NCBI RefSeq assembly: GCF_012489685.1
Contig: NC_080042.1
Span: 19,978,150 to 20,042,149 of the forward strand
Direction of reading: 5' to 3'
Length of the DNA stretch: 64,000 bases
From: Lotus japonicus
Taxonomy: Eukaryota; Streptophyta; Magnoliopsida; Fabales; Fabaceae
Translations under genes and position numbers: made by a program
The notes under the pieces: model-generated
What the model saw: only the letters and a program-made list of their open reading frames with translations
What the model was told of the DNA's origin: nothing
Database searches by the model: none
Shown: piece by piece, positions 44,103 through 56,795 of the stretch
Layout: every line of letters starts with the position of its first letter
Numbering within the stretch: the stretch's first letter is position 1

Positions 44103-47100
44103 CTAAAAATTGGTCTCAGTGAAAGACCAAATTACATCAGATCTGCCACATCCTTGTTTAGCCCAAAAATCAGCTACTCCATTACCCTCCCTTAGAATGT
44201 GTTGTATTCCCACACAAGATACCAATTCCCACAGATAATCAATCTGATTAAAAATCTGCTGTAACTTCCATGGTCTCCTATGACTATTTAAAGTCCACCC
44301 TATTGCTAACGTAGAATCACTTTCAATAAGAACCTGATGACAGTTAAAATGATGACAGAACAGTAGAGCATGTAGGATAGCCTGTACCTCCGCCTCATAA
44401 GCCCACAAAATACCAGTTGACATGGAGAAATAACCCAAAATGTTGCCATTTGAATTATGCAACACCCCTCCAATCCCACTAACTCCTGGGCTACCTTTAG
44501 CAGCCCCGTCCACATTAAATTTTAAAACCCCATATGGTGGGGGTGTCCAAACCACATTACCTCGCGGTACCTGATTTTTATGCAGCTTCACAAATTCAAA
44601 ACCTGCTACAAATTGCTCCAACGAGTATGCAAAATCATCCCTATTACCTTTCACCCACCAATATACACGAGCAAGCATTATATCCCAAACATTTTCCACA
44701 CAGAAGAGTTTTTGGGAGAAGATAACAGCGTTTCTTTCAAGCCAGCATGACCAGAATAACGCAAACGGTATCAGTGACCATACATGTTTATCGGTTTTAA
44801 ATCCCAGCACCTCCCAGCATTGTAACAAGGATGGTATGGTCCCCGGCAGTACCCATGCGATACCTTCCCGTTGTAATACTCTATGCCACAAGGATGCCAC
44901 CACATTGCAATGTAGAAAAAGATGACTTGTGGATTCCAAATCCTCGGCACACAATGCACACATCGCTCCCTCCTCCAAATGAACACCTCTCGCTACCAAA
45001 TTTGCCTTGGTTGCAATTCGATTGCTCTGAACTTGCCAAGCGAACAAGGCAACCTTTGCTGGTAGCCAATTAACCACTGTCCCTGGTATTTTCCAAACAG
45101 CATGATTACAGTGTTTTTCCTCCACCAGCTTTGTCAACGCCTTTACTGAGAAAAAACCCAATTTGTCACCCTTCCAGAGCACAGAATCATCATTGGATTT
45201 TGATGGAACCAAAGCATTAATTCGCTGTAAAAACTATTATATTGTTGGTGCTCCCAACCCAGGAAATCACGACGAAAGTCCAGCGCCCAAACCCACTTGC
45301 CCCCAACAATTGTTCCAACATCACTAATCAGCGCTTGTTTGTCATTGGAGAGGGCAAAAACACGAGGATATTCAGTTTGCAAAGCCCCGTCGGAGCACCA
45401 AGGATCTGCCCAAAATCGGACTCTTGTTCCATTACCCACCTTACACATCAACCCCTCGCCGAATAGCATAGCCTCTTGAGTTTGACCCTTAAAGATTTTC
45501 AATATATCAGCAGCTAATATTGAACACTCACTCTGTTTGATATCTTCCACTTTGAGTAACACCATTCTTTCTTCCAAGCCATATTTGGTACAAATCACAT
45601 GTCGCCATAACGCATCTGGTTCTCTACCAAAACGCCATATCCACTTCAATAGCAATGCTTTATTTTTACTCGCTAAATAGCCAACGCCTAAGCCCCCAAA
45701 GCTCTTCCCTTTGCATACATCCTCCCAAGCCACCCATGCTATTTTCCTCTTACCTTCAACCCCACCCCATAGGAATCCTCTCATGATCTTCTCAAAGCTC
45801 CTCACCACTCCAATTGGAGCTAAAAAATTTGCCATATGGTACAAAGGAATGGAGTTTAAAGCTGCTTTCAGTAGTACAAGCTTACCACTCAAAGATAAAT
45901 GTTTTGAGTTCCAGGATCCCAATTTCTTCTTCATTTTGGCCTCCACAGAATTCCAGAAGTTTATTCTTCTCGGATTGCCACCTAACGGGCACCCCAAATA
46001 CATTACAGGCAAATTTCCCACACTGAAATTGAGCAAATCAGCTGCCTGGGACATCAAATCAGCTTCCTTATTCACCCCAATGAGTTCTGATTTTGAAAAG
46101 CTCAACTTCAGACCTGAAACAAAAAGATAGGCTTCCAAAACCCATGCAATCCTTTCCAATTGCATGAAATCATTCTCACAAAAAATCAACACATCATCCG
46201 CAAATTGCAAATGATTCAAATACAAGTCTCCCCCCAAACAAACCCCACAAGGATCAGCATCTTCCACAATTTGATTTAACATGACAGACAGACCATTTGC
46301 ACAGATATTAAATAACAGAGGCGACAACGGATCCCCCTGTCTCAGCCCTTTTTGAATCTCAAAAAACTCTGAGGGCGATCCATTAATTAGAACCGCCAAT
46401 GAAGCTGTAGTCACACACGCCTAAATCCATCTCACCCAACGCTCCCCAAACTCCATTTCCCTCATTAAATTAAATAAGAAATCCCATTCTACTTTATCGT
46501 AAGCTTTAGCGAGATCAAGTTTCAATAGCAGTCCACCCCCAACCCTCCGTTGCAACGTATGGACAACTTCATTGGCAATGAGGATGCAATCTGAAATCTG
46601 CCTCCCCTTTGTAAAAGCAAACTGATTAGCGGATAACAAATCTGGTAGTACCATAGCCAATCTGTTCGCTAACACCTTAGATAACAACTTATAGATACTG
46701 CCAATTAAGCTAATTGGCCTGTAATCAGCTATTGAGCGCTGTTGCATACCCTTTGGAATTAGAGAAATGAATGTCGAGTTCAGCCCTTTCACAATCTTAC
46801 CTGTGCGATAAAAATCAGAAAAGAATGAAACTAGATCACCCTTAATTGTTTCCCAGAATTCTCTGTAAAAAGCCAAAGTAAAACCATCAGGTCCTGGCGA
46901 TTTATTTCCCTCACAACCTTTGACTGCATCCCATATTTCAGCTTCTGAAAAATCTGATTCAAGAAACAGTGCCATTGCTGGAGACACCTTTTTCAATCCT
47001 CTATTACGGAGAACTGGTCTTGCACACGCCTCTTGTTGAAAGAAAGTCTGAAAATGCTGTTTAATAGCTTCCTTTATCTCATTAGGATCCTCCAGCACTC

Positions 47101-48265
47101 TGCCTCCAAACTCCAACTGACTCAAGTTCTTCTTAGCCATCTTGACTTTGCATACCTTATGGAAATAACGAGAATTTCGGTCTCCCTCTTTCATCCAACG
47201 CAGCCTTGATTTAGCAAGCCAAGTTCGTTCTTCCACTCGATATTCCTTCCATAAATCCTCTAAAATAACCAACCTGTCTCTCCTCAAGTTCTCAGACACT
47301 CCCTCATTTTCCATCCGCTGCATAATGCCATTCAATGATTCCTCTAAAATCTTTATTTTCTCCACACCCCAGGAACCTTTCTTTTTTCTCCACTCTCTAA
47401 TTTTCACCCTTAGTCCCTTTAACTTGGACTGTAATACAAAGCCAGACCAGCCCTCAACTATAGCTGAATCCCACCAGTCCCGCACAAGCTCCTGGAAACC
47501 ATCCTCCAATACCCAGTGATTGAAATAATAAAATGGCTTTGGTCCAAAATCTTTTGACCCAAAAGAGATTGAGACCGCACGATGATCAGAGCAGCTCCAA
47601 TCCAACACTGTCTGTGTGACATTAGTACATAGCATCATGAAATCCTCCGATACAAACCATCTGTCCAGTCTGCTCCAGATGCCATTGTTGCGCGAGGAGA
47701 ACCAAGTGAATTGTGAATTCTGAAGAGGGAAATCCAGCAGTCCTGCCTCACCCACAAACTCCTTAAACTCACGATCCCCCACTCCCAATCCTGCCTCATT
47801 TTTCCTCTCCCCATCCTTTAAAATTGTGTTATAGTCACCCCCTAGAATCATACCCCCAATATGACCTTGCATTTCCTCCAACAATTCTGCATACATCAGT
47901 CTTCGATTTTCCCCTGTATGAGCCCCGTATATATTCCCCACCAACAAAATTTCAGCTATACCTGGGTACTTAACAAATAAAAGTATGTACCTTCTCTCAC
48001 ACCTCAACCCCACAACCTCCAAGGAACCTAATCTCCACAATGTTGCTAACCCTCCTGATGTCCCTGATGCTGGTACGGTCACAAGACCCATATGTAAGGT
48101 CTTGGCCATATCCTCCAAATTGTGTTGTCTCTGAGCATCAAGCTTTGTTTCTTGAAACAGCAGCACCGTTGGCTTTAGTTTAGACACTGCATGCTTCACC
48201 ACCCTCCTCTTCCCTGAGCCACATAATCCCCTCACATTCCATGTGACCCACACCCCCAACTCCAT
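44103..48265 (-). pseudogene. LINE-B ORF2 (endonuclease, reverse transcriptase, RNase H), nearly intact
   Basis: The frame opens at 48265 (MELGVWVTWNVRGLCG). The endonuclease keeps its hallmark residues (WNVRG, FQETK, GGDYNTIL, SRLDRWF, SDHRAV). The RT has SPGPDGF, YRPISLIGS, KLDLAKAYDKVEWDF, KGLRQGDPLSPLLF and FADD (46193-46204), followed by zf-RVT (HLFLHCN) and an RNase H (KFNVDGAAKG, EAEVQAIL, IESDS, REGNGVADFWA). There are only two lesions: a TAG stop at about 46421 where the family has a lysine codon, and a frameshift near 45.2 kb before the zf-RVT part. ORF2 begins at the ORF1 stop. Confidence 0.9.
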
Positions 48266-49016
48266 TAATTAGGTACAGATGGATGATTAGAAGCAATTTG
48301 TGCCTCCAATCCCTCAATCATAAGCTCCTCTGATCCCTGATACACCAAACCCAACTCTTTTCCAAGAATCCAGGTTTTCTGAGCACGTGTTAGCATGCGT
48401 TGCTCCCCCTTTGCTTCTGCACGCCAAGATGAAGTTCCCTTTCTGCGCACCTGCTTATTTTTGCTCCCACGAGGACGCCCTCTACCCCTTCTCGCCGTTG
48501 TTTCAGCTTCCTTGGTCTGCCTCTTTTTCTCGTTACAGGCACAGCATCATCGATCTCTGTTTGTGATATATCATCAAAGAGAGATCCCTCAAAATCATTC
48601 GGTCCTCCAGCTTGTTGACCCATCTCTAGTAGGGCCAAATCAGATTCATTCAATGTGTTATTGTTGGCAATAAGTTGCGGCCCACACAAACGTTTTTGAG
48701 ATTCAAACAAAGAACCCATAACCGCTGGTCCATGGGAGAAAACCCGTGTGGGCCCTTTGGACAAAACTAATACATCTCCCTTATTATTTGAAATCTGTAA
48801 CTGTCCATTTAATAATTCCAAAGACCACTCCTGATCATTTGCCCACAATCTCTCCCCCCCCATCAAAGTTTGACCACCCGTTATGGCATTCAGATTCCTT
48901 AATTCCTCTGCGTTTTGATGCTGTGTTTGGATTGACCATTGCAAAGATTGCTGAATCAGCCGTTCTTTTTCAAACAAAATCAGCGACTGATTTCTATCCC
49001 CCAATTCCGCCTCGTC
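48265..49016 (-). pseudogene. LINE-B ORF1, C-terminal part (two AT-hooks)
   Basis: This continues the ORF1 that starts at 62958, after the gypsy insertion. Removing the gypsy element with one TSD copy keeps the frame (NQGN, DEAELGDRNQSL). It holds the AT-hooks KRGRPRKLK (near 48.52 kb) and GRGRPRGSKNK (near 48.47 kb), which are in different frames, so one frameshift lies between them. It ends with TRAQKTWILGKELGLVYQG, like LINE-C. Confidence 0.85.
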
Positions 49017-50302
49017 GTTTCTGTAAGACCCAAGATTTTAAGCTTAGGATCAGTGGAAGAGATTTCCATTTACGATTAGGGTTGATGTATTGTGAAGGGA
49101 AACCTGAACTAGAGTTTACCAAATGAAATAAATTTATGAAGGAGAAAGTTCAGGAAAAGTCAAAGGATTACATCATGATCGATAAAAGTTATAGTACGAT
49201 CGTTATACGCTTAACCTAGGTCAGAAACCCTAGTATATAGCTAATTTTCACTTTTAGGCACGATGGAAGTTAATTCCAAAAATCTTCAGAGAAATGTTAG
49301 AACTTCTCTTTTTCCATATATCAAAATCGTTTCGAGGCGAAACTCTAGGATCTACGAACGTCCGTGTAACACCCCGATTTCGGTGGCGTCACTTTAGTAA
49401 CCAAAATAAACTTAATGCGGAAAAACGTGAATATTTTTTTTTTCGATAATAACTAAGACAAGACTGAATTAAATAAAACCCAACAATAACAATAATCAGA
49501 ACTAATATACAATATATAAACAGCCCCCGCTGTAGTAGTAACCTCGTCACGAGTAAACCTCCAGTGACGGAAAGAAAAGTGTAACGCCCGAAGGCAAAAG
49601 GTACAATCCACAAGAAAGGTCAAGTGTCCGCAACACCATCCCTCAAAACTGAGAATAAGCTGGCCCATCGGCCTGAAGCAAGACCTCCTAAGTCCAACCA
49701 ACTCTCTGTGATTCTCGTAAAGAACCACACAAAAAGCTATAGGTGGGAAACTACCCTGTCCCCAAAGAAAACAAATGATGTTCAGAGCTAAGACTCTACT
49801 CCTACACTAATCCCATCTCGAGGAGCTCACACTAACACTCATTCCTACATGCTAGCGTGATCGTCGTCCGAATTTGAAATCCAGAACGACCTAGTCTATG
49901 TACACCATCCGTCCTCCTCTCGCTACCGCGATACGCTCCAGTTCCCGCATCTCAACCCTAGTTCCTCCCGAAGGATGAACCATCATGAATCAGCCCGCCA
50001 AAGACATCTGACAAAGGGCGTTTGTTCGCCAAAGCACACACAGAAGACGCGAGGGTCAACTCCAAAGAATTATGTAAATAATAGCACCAATAGATATAAA
50101 TAAGATAATAGCCACTTAGGCTTATAACTAGGGATAACATCCTAGGGTTGCATATTTCCACAAAGAATATAACGACTGTAAATCACAGTTAACATGCATC
50201 AAGTAGAACTAACAAGTATCAAACACACTCATCAACTATGTCAGTATGCATGTTGCATGAAATGATATGCAGGTTAACCCAGTCAACCAATATGCAATCC
50301 GG

Positions 50303-50536
50303 AACGGATGGACATCAAACGGATCAATCCTAGCACCAGCAACGGTGGGACCATTTCTGCCCGCGTGCCTCTTACACCAAACAAAGGTATGGACAACAAC
50401 GAGTCAATCCTAGCACCAGCAACGGTGGGACCATTTCCGCTCGCGTGCCTCTGGGATGGACATCAACGGGTCAATCCTAGCACCAGCAACAGTGGGACCA
50501 TTTCTGCCCGCGTGTCTCTTACACCACACAAAGGTA
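50303..50536. repeat. Three tandem units of about 75-85 bp
   Basis: Each unit contains tcaatcctagcaccagcaac and a following ggtgggaccatttc(t/c)gc, with starts near 50320, 50403 and 50469. The array is inside the left arm. Confidence 0.75.
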
Positions 50537-50867
50537 GTCAGATCAGCCGTAACCCGTAGGTCTGCCATTTCGGTCTGCTACAAGAGACGTTTACAAACGC
50601 TCTTTCACGGAAATCCGGGTCTTATGACCATTTTGGAATCCGACGAGGTCCAGAGTACGTCCTGTGTTAATACCCCATTAATGTTGCATGAATGCAGGAT
50701 GATTAGTCAACCAACGTCTCCGATCTCACTCGACACGTCGCCACGTGTTCTAGGTAAATTAAAGTTTCTAAAAGCTTACCCTAAGGTAAAGTCGATTCTG
50801 CGACAAAATACAATAATCATAAAATGAGTGCAACCACTCACGATGACTCTTCGGGTCATCAATGCTC

Positions 50868-51118
50868 TCACGAAGTCTCACGCTTCAGTGAAGTTTCATG
50901 CTCTCACAAGGTCTCACGCCTCAGTGGAGTTCCATGCTTTCCACAAGGTCTCACGCCTCAGTGGAGTATCCCGCATTCACAAGGTCTCACGCCTCAGTGA
51001 AGCTTCATGCTGTTCACGAGGTCTCACGCCTCAGTGAAGGTCCATGCTTTCCACAAGGTCTCACGCCTCAGTGGAGTATCACGCATTCACAAGGTCTCAC
51101 GCCTCAGTGAAGCTTCTC
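50868..51118. repeat. About seven tandem units of 36-39 bp
   Basis: Units of the form caaggtctcacgcctcagtg plus a variable part repeat across this stretch. They belong to the inverted LTR. Units alternate between two variable tails (ccatgctttcc and gcattca types). Confidence 0.8.
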
Positions 51119-54021
51119 GGCTCATCCCTTGGATGGCTAACAAACTGCTCAACGAGCGAAGGAGTACCAACATACTCAGAACTTACCAAACTCCTCAACA
51201 CTTGGATCCGACGACACTCCTCGTTTTTCCAAAACTATGACTTGACTTCCAATGCCTTCCTTCGAGGTTGTTATCATTACTTAAAGATTTTGAGGTTATT
51301 TAAGGTCTTATGAATTTTCTTTATAAAATAGATTCCATTTCGTCTTATCGCAAGTCTTATACATTTGCAGGATCTCCCAATCCCAAGTCGCTTCCAGAGG
51401 ATGTCTCGATCCACTAAACAAAATTAAGGTTCTGAACCTCGTTCGTCCTATCAAACTTTCTCAAAACTCTCAAAATAAAATCGGCATGACCTGCCCGCTA
51501 TTCTCACCATTCAGAATCTCAGATTCCAGTACAGAGCATATTTAAATCATCACAATCAACAACATGTCATATATCAATAAATCGCATCATAAACACTTAG
51601 CACTTAGCATATAAAGCATGCACCACACATCCTAGATTACCCACATAGCACAAAGCATGTAAGACAATCTCAAAAACATTCAGTAGATGAATCATCTACA
51701 TTGTCAGCCGAAGCCTCAGAAAACATTTTCCAATCACACACAATTCCAGTGCATAAACAGTAAACAATGTCGAAACATCGACCCTAAGCATTAACTAGAG
51801 ATTCAGTGAGAAGCCCTCACCTGCAGATTCTCCAGGATTATCTTCTAACTCTTCCTCACAAGCAAAGCGTTGCTCCTCAGGAAATTCCTCAAAAGTTCCT
51901 TTAAAGCAAAGTCACAGAAATACTATCAGAATCTATCGAAAACTAAGCTATCGATACTGACTAAGGTTACTCGAAGTAATCTATACTCTAAGGTACGATA
52001 ATCTAGCGCGAAAAGACAAGTTTTCGGAAAAGGAAATTTTCCTCCTCCCCCCTAATAGGGCTCGGCCACTTTGTGCAATTAGGAGACTCGATTTTTCTTC
52101 GATCAAACTTGGTTCCTATACTATCATTAGCCGTAACTAAGGGTATTCTGGACTCGGAAAAATTATCGGATCAAAAACTGTCGCAGGGGTATTTTGGTCA
52201 TGATTTTTAACTTAGAAATTTCAAAACTGAAATCCCAAAAACCAAATTTTGCAGGGACGTCACCAACGGCGTTTATGACAACTAATCCTACTAGCACTAA
52301 GCTAAGGCGATAGTTTTCAGCCTAAAGGTTGAAGCTTTACCTCAAAAACCCCAAAAATGGGTATTTTAGGCTAAAATTGATTCCGGCGGAATTCCGGCGA
52401 CATAACGGAAAATCTAATCCGGCAGAAGTGATCTTGGGCACATAAAGAAGAGGTTTAGAATCAGAAATGAAAGATTCAGGATAGTTTTCCATAGCTTTTC
52501 TGTAGAGTTTTCTGAGCGGATAGTTTATGGGTTTTTGCAAAACTATCCAGAATCTTTCATTTCTGATTCTAAACCTCTTCTATATGTGCCCAAGATCACT
52601 TCTTCCGGGTTAAATTTTCCGTTATGTCGCCGGAATTCCGCCGGAATCAATTTTAGCCTTAAATACCCATTTTTGGAGTTTTTGAGGTAAAGCTTCAACC
52701 TTTAGGCTAAAAACTATCGCCTTAGCTTAGTGTTAGTAGGATTAGTTGTCATAAACGTCGTTAGTAACGTCCCTGCAAAATTTGGTTTTTGGGATTTCAG
52801 TTTTGAAATTTCTAAGTTAAAAATCATGACCAAAATACCCCTGCAACAGTTTTTGATCCGATAATTTTTCCGAGTTCAGAATACCCTTAGTTACGGCTAA
52901 TGAAAGCATAGGAACCAAGTTTGATCGAAGAAAAATCGAGCCCCACAATTGTGAAAAGTGGCCGAGCCCTATAGAGGAGGAGGGGGAAAATTCCTTTTCC
53001 GAAAACTTGTCCTTTCGCGCTAGATTATCGTACCTCGGAGTATGAACTACTTCGTGTAACCTTAGTGAGCATTGATAGCTTAGTTTCCGATAGATTTTGA
53101 TAGAATTCTGTGGTTTTACTTTAAAACTTCTTTTGAAGAATATCCTGAAGATCAAGGAGCTCATTGTGAAGGAACGTTTGAGGAGAACGCTAGAATAACT
53201 AGAGGTAAGGGCAACTTACCTTGCTAGTTAATGCTTTAGGTGTCGATGAATTCGACTTGATTTATTGTTTATGCACTTGTTTGTGTTTGACTGGTAAAAT
53301 GTTTTCTGAGGCTTCGGCTGACAATGTAGATGATTCATCTACTGAATGTTTTTGAGAGTGAATTACATGCTATTGTGCTATGTGGGTAATCTAGGATGTG
53401 TGGTGCATGCTTTATACGCTAAGTGTTAAGTGTTTATGATGAGATTTATGGATATATGACATGTTGTTGATTGTGATGATTTAAATATGCTTTGCGCTAG
53501 AAACTGAGATTCTGAATGGTGAGGATAGCGGGCAGGTCATGCCGATTTTATTTTGAGAGTTTTGGAGGAAGTTTGATAGGACGAATGAGATTAGGGCCTT
53601 GTTATGATGTGTATGGATCGAGACATTCTCTGGAGTCATTTGGGGATTTGGAGATCCCGAGAACTTATAGGATTTGCGATAAGACTAAAAGGATATTATT
53701 TTGAAAAGAAAACTTATAAGACATTAAACAACCTCTAAATCTTTAAGTAATGGCGTTAACCTCGAAAGGAAGCTTTGGATGCAAATCTTAGTTGTGGAAA
53801 ACGAGAAGAGTCGTCGGATCCAAGTGTTGAGAAAGTTGAGAAGTTTTGAGTATGTTGATACTCTTGTGCTGTGGGAGCAGTTATGTTGTTGGGCTATCCG
53901 AGGGATAAGCCGGGAGACTGATAGTTTTCGAGTATGTCGATACTCTTTGCTCGCTGAGCAGTTTTTGACCATCGGATGGAGATGAGTCGGATGATTCGAG
54001 GAATCATCATGAGTTAAGTTT

Positions 54022-54358
54022 ATACCTTCGGGTACAGTTTATGCCTTCGGGTACAGTTTATGCCTTCGGGTACAGTTTATGCCTTCGGGTACAGTTTATG
54101 GCTTCGGGTACAGTTTATGCCTTGGGGTACAGTTTATGCCTTCGGGTACAGTTTATGCCTTCGGGTACAGTTTATACCTTCGGGTACAGTTTATCCCTTC
54201 GGGTACAGTTTATGCCTTCGGGTACAGTTTATACCTTCGGGTACAGTTTATGCCTTCGGGTACAGTTTATACCTTCGGGTACAGTTTATGCCTTCGGGTA
54301 CAGTTTATGCCTTCGGGTACTGTTTATACCTTCGGGTACAGTTTATACCTTCGGGTAA
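54022..54358. repeat. 19-bp tandem array, 5' LTR (about 17-18 units)
   Basis: The unit is tatgccttcgggtacagtt, with variants such as tatacc, tatggc, tatccc and cttggg. The 19-bp length is not a multiple of three, so the array stays open in all three plus frames. It is shared in position, but not in unit order, with the 3' LTR array. Confidence 0.95.
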
Positions 54359-55390
54359 TTCGGACATCGACGGGGGATATGATCGACCGTGAGGTTAGGA
54401 TCGACCTGTTGATTGTCGGGCATAGCGGAGGGAAAAGTCGACCCGCAGGGTTAGGACTGATCCGGCTATGTCAAGGTTGTAAGTGACACTCGGGGTTTAT
54501 GGTCGACACAATGCCAGTGTTAGGACCGACTCAAACGTGCCCAGCCTACTCTTTCTGGAACCGTCGAGAGTGACGTTGCATTGACATATCATGCACTCTA
54601 ATTGTATCGTTATATGTTTTGATGAGTTGATGTTGATAAACATCGTTATGTGTTTTGATGAGTAGATGTTGATAGATATCGTTATGTGCTTTGATGATGG
54701 AATTGTACTAGAGTGTTGATAACATGCTATGTTTAAACCTTAGGGTAGACAATGCAGAACTTATATGTATATAGACAACATATATATATATACCCCTTAT
54801 ACTTTATCTGGTGTCTTGTATTTTCTATCCTATATTCCGTAAGTTGACCCTTGCACGTGCTACCTGTGTTTGGGGGGCTATGTATGCCCTTTTTGTCAGA
54901 TGCCGTCGATGGATTCTTTCGTGATTCTTCGTCATTCGGGGAAGACCCGGAGCGAAATGACTACCGCTGAGCCTTCGACGTGGACCCGGACTTCATGCAT
55001 GACCAGATGAGAGTCGATGATGGAAGTATAGGGGATGGGTGTTTAGAGTCTACTAAGGTTGGGTGTTAGTGTCATAGCTCTGACTTATTCTTATTTTTGG
55101 AGGGCTTGTGTTGCTGACACTTGACCTATCATTTTGGGGATTGTACATTTTGCCTACGGGCGTTACACTTTTCTACTTTCCGTCACTGGAGGTTACTCGT
55201 GACGAGGTCGCTACTTACAGCGGGGAATGTTATATGTATTGTGTATTAGTTCTGTTACCTTTCGCATTTGGGTTTTATTCAATTCAGTCTTGTCTTAGTT
55301 ATTATTATAAAAAAAAAATATTTACGTTTTTCCGCATTAAGTTTATTTTGGTTACTAAAGTGACGCCACCGAAATCGGGGTGTTACATTG

Positions 55391-55402
55391 TGGTATCAGA
55401 GC
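55391..55402 (+). promoter_or_regulatory. gypsy primer binding site
   Basis: TGGTATCAGAGC follows the 5' LTR after three bases (ttg) and pairs with the 3' end of initiator tRNA-Met. Confidence 0.85.
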
Positions 55403-55601
55403 ACGGTCGAGTCTTTCGGGAGTTGTTGGGGAATAGGTCTTCTGTGCTAGGTTGTGTGACTCTGCAAAGAGTAAAAAAATTGATTGTCTGCAAGCGATTT
55501 TTCGCTTAGAATTGATTGAAGTTATTGCTTAATCATATTGTATAGTCATGCTAGATGCTATCTTATGATGAGTACTAACTGTTTGCTTAACTTAACAGAA
55601 C

Positions 55602-56795
55602 ATGGTGAACTCTAACCAACTTGCTGAGATGGTGGCCACTTTGGTCCAAGCAATGACTGTACAGACGAATGACAATGCACATAGGCGTGCTACTGAGGAT
55701 ACACGTGAGCTACACCGGCTTCAGAGAGAAGCAGCCCTGGACCAGAACAGGGGATTGAATGATTTCAGAAGACAGAATCCACCCAAGTTCACGGGTGGGA
55801 CCGACCCGGACAAGGCGGATCTCTGGATCCAAGAGATTGAGAAGATTTTTGAAGTACTACAGACTAGTGAAGGGGCCAAGGTGGGCCTGGCAACTTATCT
55901 GCTGCTGGGCGACGCTGAGTACTGGTGGAAGGGTACCAGAGGAATTATGAGGGCTAACCACGAAGAGGTGAATTGGAACTCCTTTCGTACTGCGTTTCTA
56001 GAGAAGTACTTTCCAACTAGCGCTCGAGACGAGCGGGAGGCACAATTTCTGACCCTGGGTCAAGGGAGCATGACCGTACCTGAGTATGCTTCCAAGCTGG
56101 AATCATTGGCTAAGCACTTCCAGTTTTTCAACAACCATGTTGATGAACGCTACATGTGTAAGCGGTTTCTGAATGGGCTGAGAGCAGACATCGAAGATTC
56201 AGTGAGGCCTTTGGGGATTATACGATTTCAAGCTTTGGTGGAGAAGGCCACAGAGGTGGAGCTGATGAAAAATAGAAGGATGAATGGAGCTGGAACTGGG
56301 GGACCGATGAGGTCGAGTTCCCAAGACAATCTTGGAAAAGGAAGGTTTCAGATGAAGAAGCCTTATCAGCGCCCTATGGGGGAAGGTTATACCCTAGGGC
56401 AGTACAAACCGATGACCCTTGCTACTGGAGGTGCAAGGCATCAAGTCGGCAACACGGATGTGACATGTTTCAGGTGTGGGAAGACTGGACATTTTGCTGA
56501 CAAGTGCCCAGTGACTGGACCAAGATGCTTTAATTGCAACCGAGTGGGACATCGAGCTGTGGATTGTAAGGCGCCCAAGAAGGAGCCATCTGTTCACACT
56601 GCAAGGGGAAAGCGCCTCACTACTAGAGGAAGAGTTTATATCATGGACGGAGGAGGATCGAAGAAGTTAGCCAGAGGAGAGCGCAAGAACGACGGTAACC
56701 TTCTAACCATTCTTTCTCATTTCAGTATAATATATTCCATTACTCTCGTAGCGTGTGCAAACACACCTAACTTACTTATACTGTCTAAGCTTTGA
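55602..56795 (+). CDS. gypsy Gag protein (397 aa)
   Basis: The N-terminal part carries a Retrotrans_gag domain (about residues 65-215: FRRQNPPKFTGGTDPDKAD, WWKGTRG, WNSFRTAFLEKYFP, LGQGSMTVPEYASKLESLA, RFLNGLRADI). Two CCHC knuckles follow (CFRCGKTGHFADKC, CFNCNRVGHRAVDC). The last 60 residues do not resemble gag-pol; the frame runs into unrelated sequence where the protease should begin. The element therefore encodes a capsid-like Gag but no enzymes. Confidence 0.93.
   Translation: MVNSNQLAEMVATLVQAMTVQTNDNAHRRATEDTRELHRLQREAALDQNRGLNDFRRQNPPKFTGGTDPDKADLWIQEIEKIFEVLQTSEGAKVGLATYLLLGDAEYWWKGTRGIMRANHEEVNWNSFRTAFLEKYFPTSARDEREAQFLTLGQGSMTVPEYASKLESLAKHFQFFNNHVDERYMCKRFLNGLRADIEDSVRPLGIIRFQALVEKATEVELMKNRRMNGAGTGGPMRSSSQDNLGKGRFQMKKPYQRPMGEGYTLGQYKPMTLATGGARHQVGNTDVTCFRCGKTGHFADKCPVTGPRCFNCNRVGHRAVDCKAPKKEPSVHTARGKRLTTRGRVYIMDGGGSKKLARGERKNDGNLLTILSHFSIIYSITLVACANTPNLLILSKL

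Larger units (their letters stand above)
49365..52488 (-). repeat. Inverted partial LTR, left arm of a 6-kb fold-back
   Basis: It begins with the complement of the LTR 3' end (TGTAACACCCCGATTTCGG) and runs in reverse to the complement of AAAACTATCC. Its partner arm is 52539-55387, with a 50-nt loop between. The arms are related but clearly diverged, and they have different tandem repeats, so the left arm comes from another family member. Confidence 0.85.
49022..55387 (+). repeat. gypsy 5' LTR, rearranged by an inverted LTR copy
   Basis: The first 343 bp (49022-49364) match the start of the 3' LTR up to acgtccg. An inverted partial LTR (49365-52488) then replaces the about 540 bp of the normal LTR seen at 58264-58803. 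Normal orientation resumes at about 52489 and runs to 55387. The replaced segment includes the only TATA-like box of the 3' LTR (58626-58633). Confidence 0.85.

Noticed and set aside
50828..51313. ORFs with repeated SHASVEF/GLTPQW peptides
   Set aside because: They are frames of the 36-39 bp array in the inverted LTR arm.
52337..53164. ORFs 52337-52540 and 52817-53164 (with a repeat at 59137-59484)
   Set aside because: They lie within LTR sequence, appear at equivalent places of both LTRs, and contain no known domain.
54022..54358. CRISPR-like look of the 19-bp array
   Set aside because: There are no unique spacers, the units abut directly, and this is a plant LTR.
54041..54486. Three overlapping ORFs with a repeating MPSGTVYAFGYSLCLRVQF-like peptide (also at 60338-60806)
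   Set aside because: They are the three-frame translation of a 19-bp tandem array without stop codons. The repeat length and lack of any family resemblance show they are not proteins.
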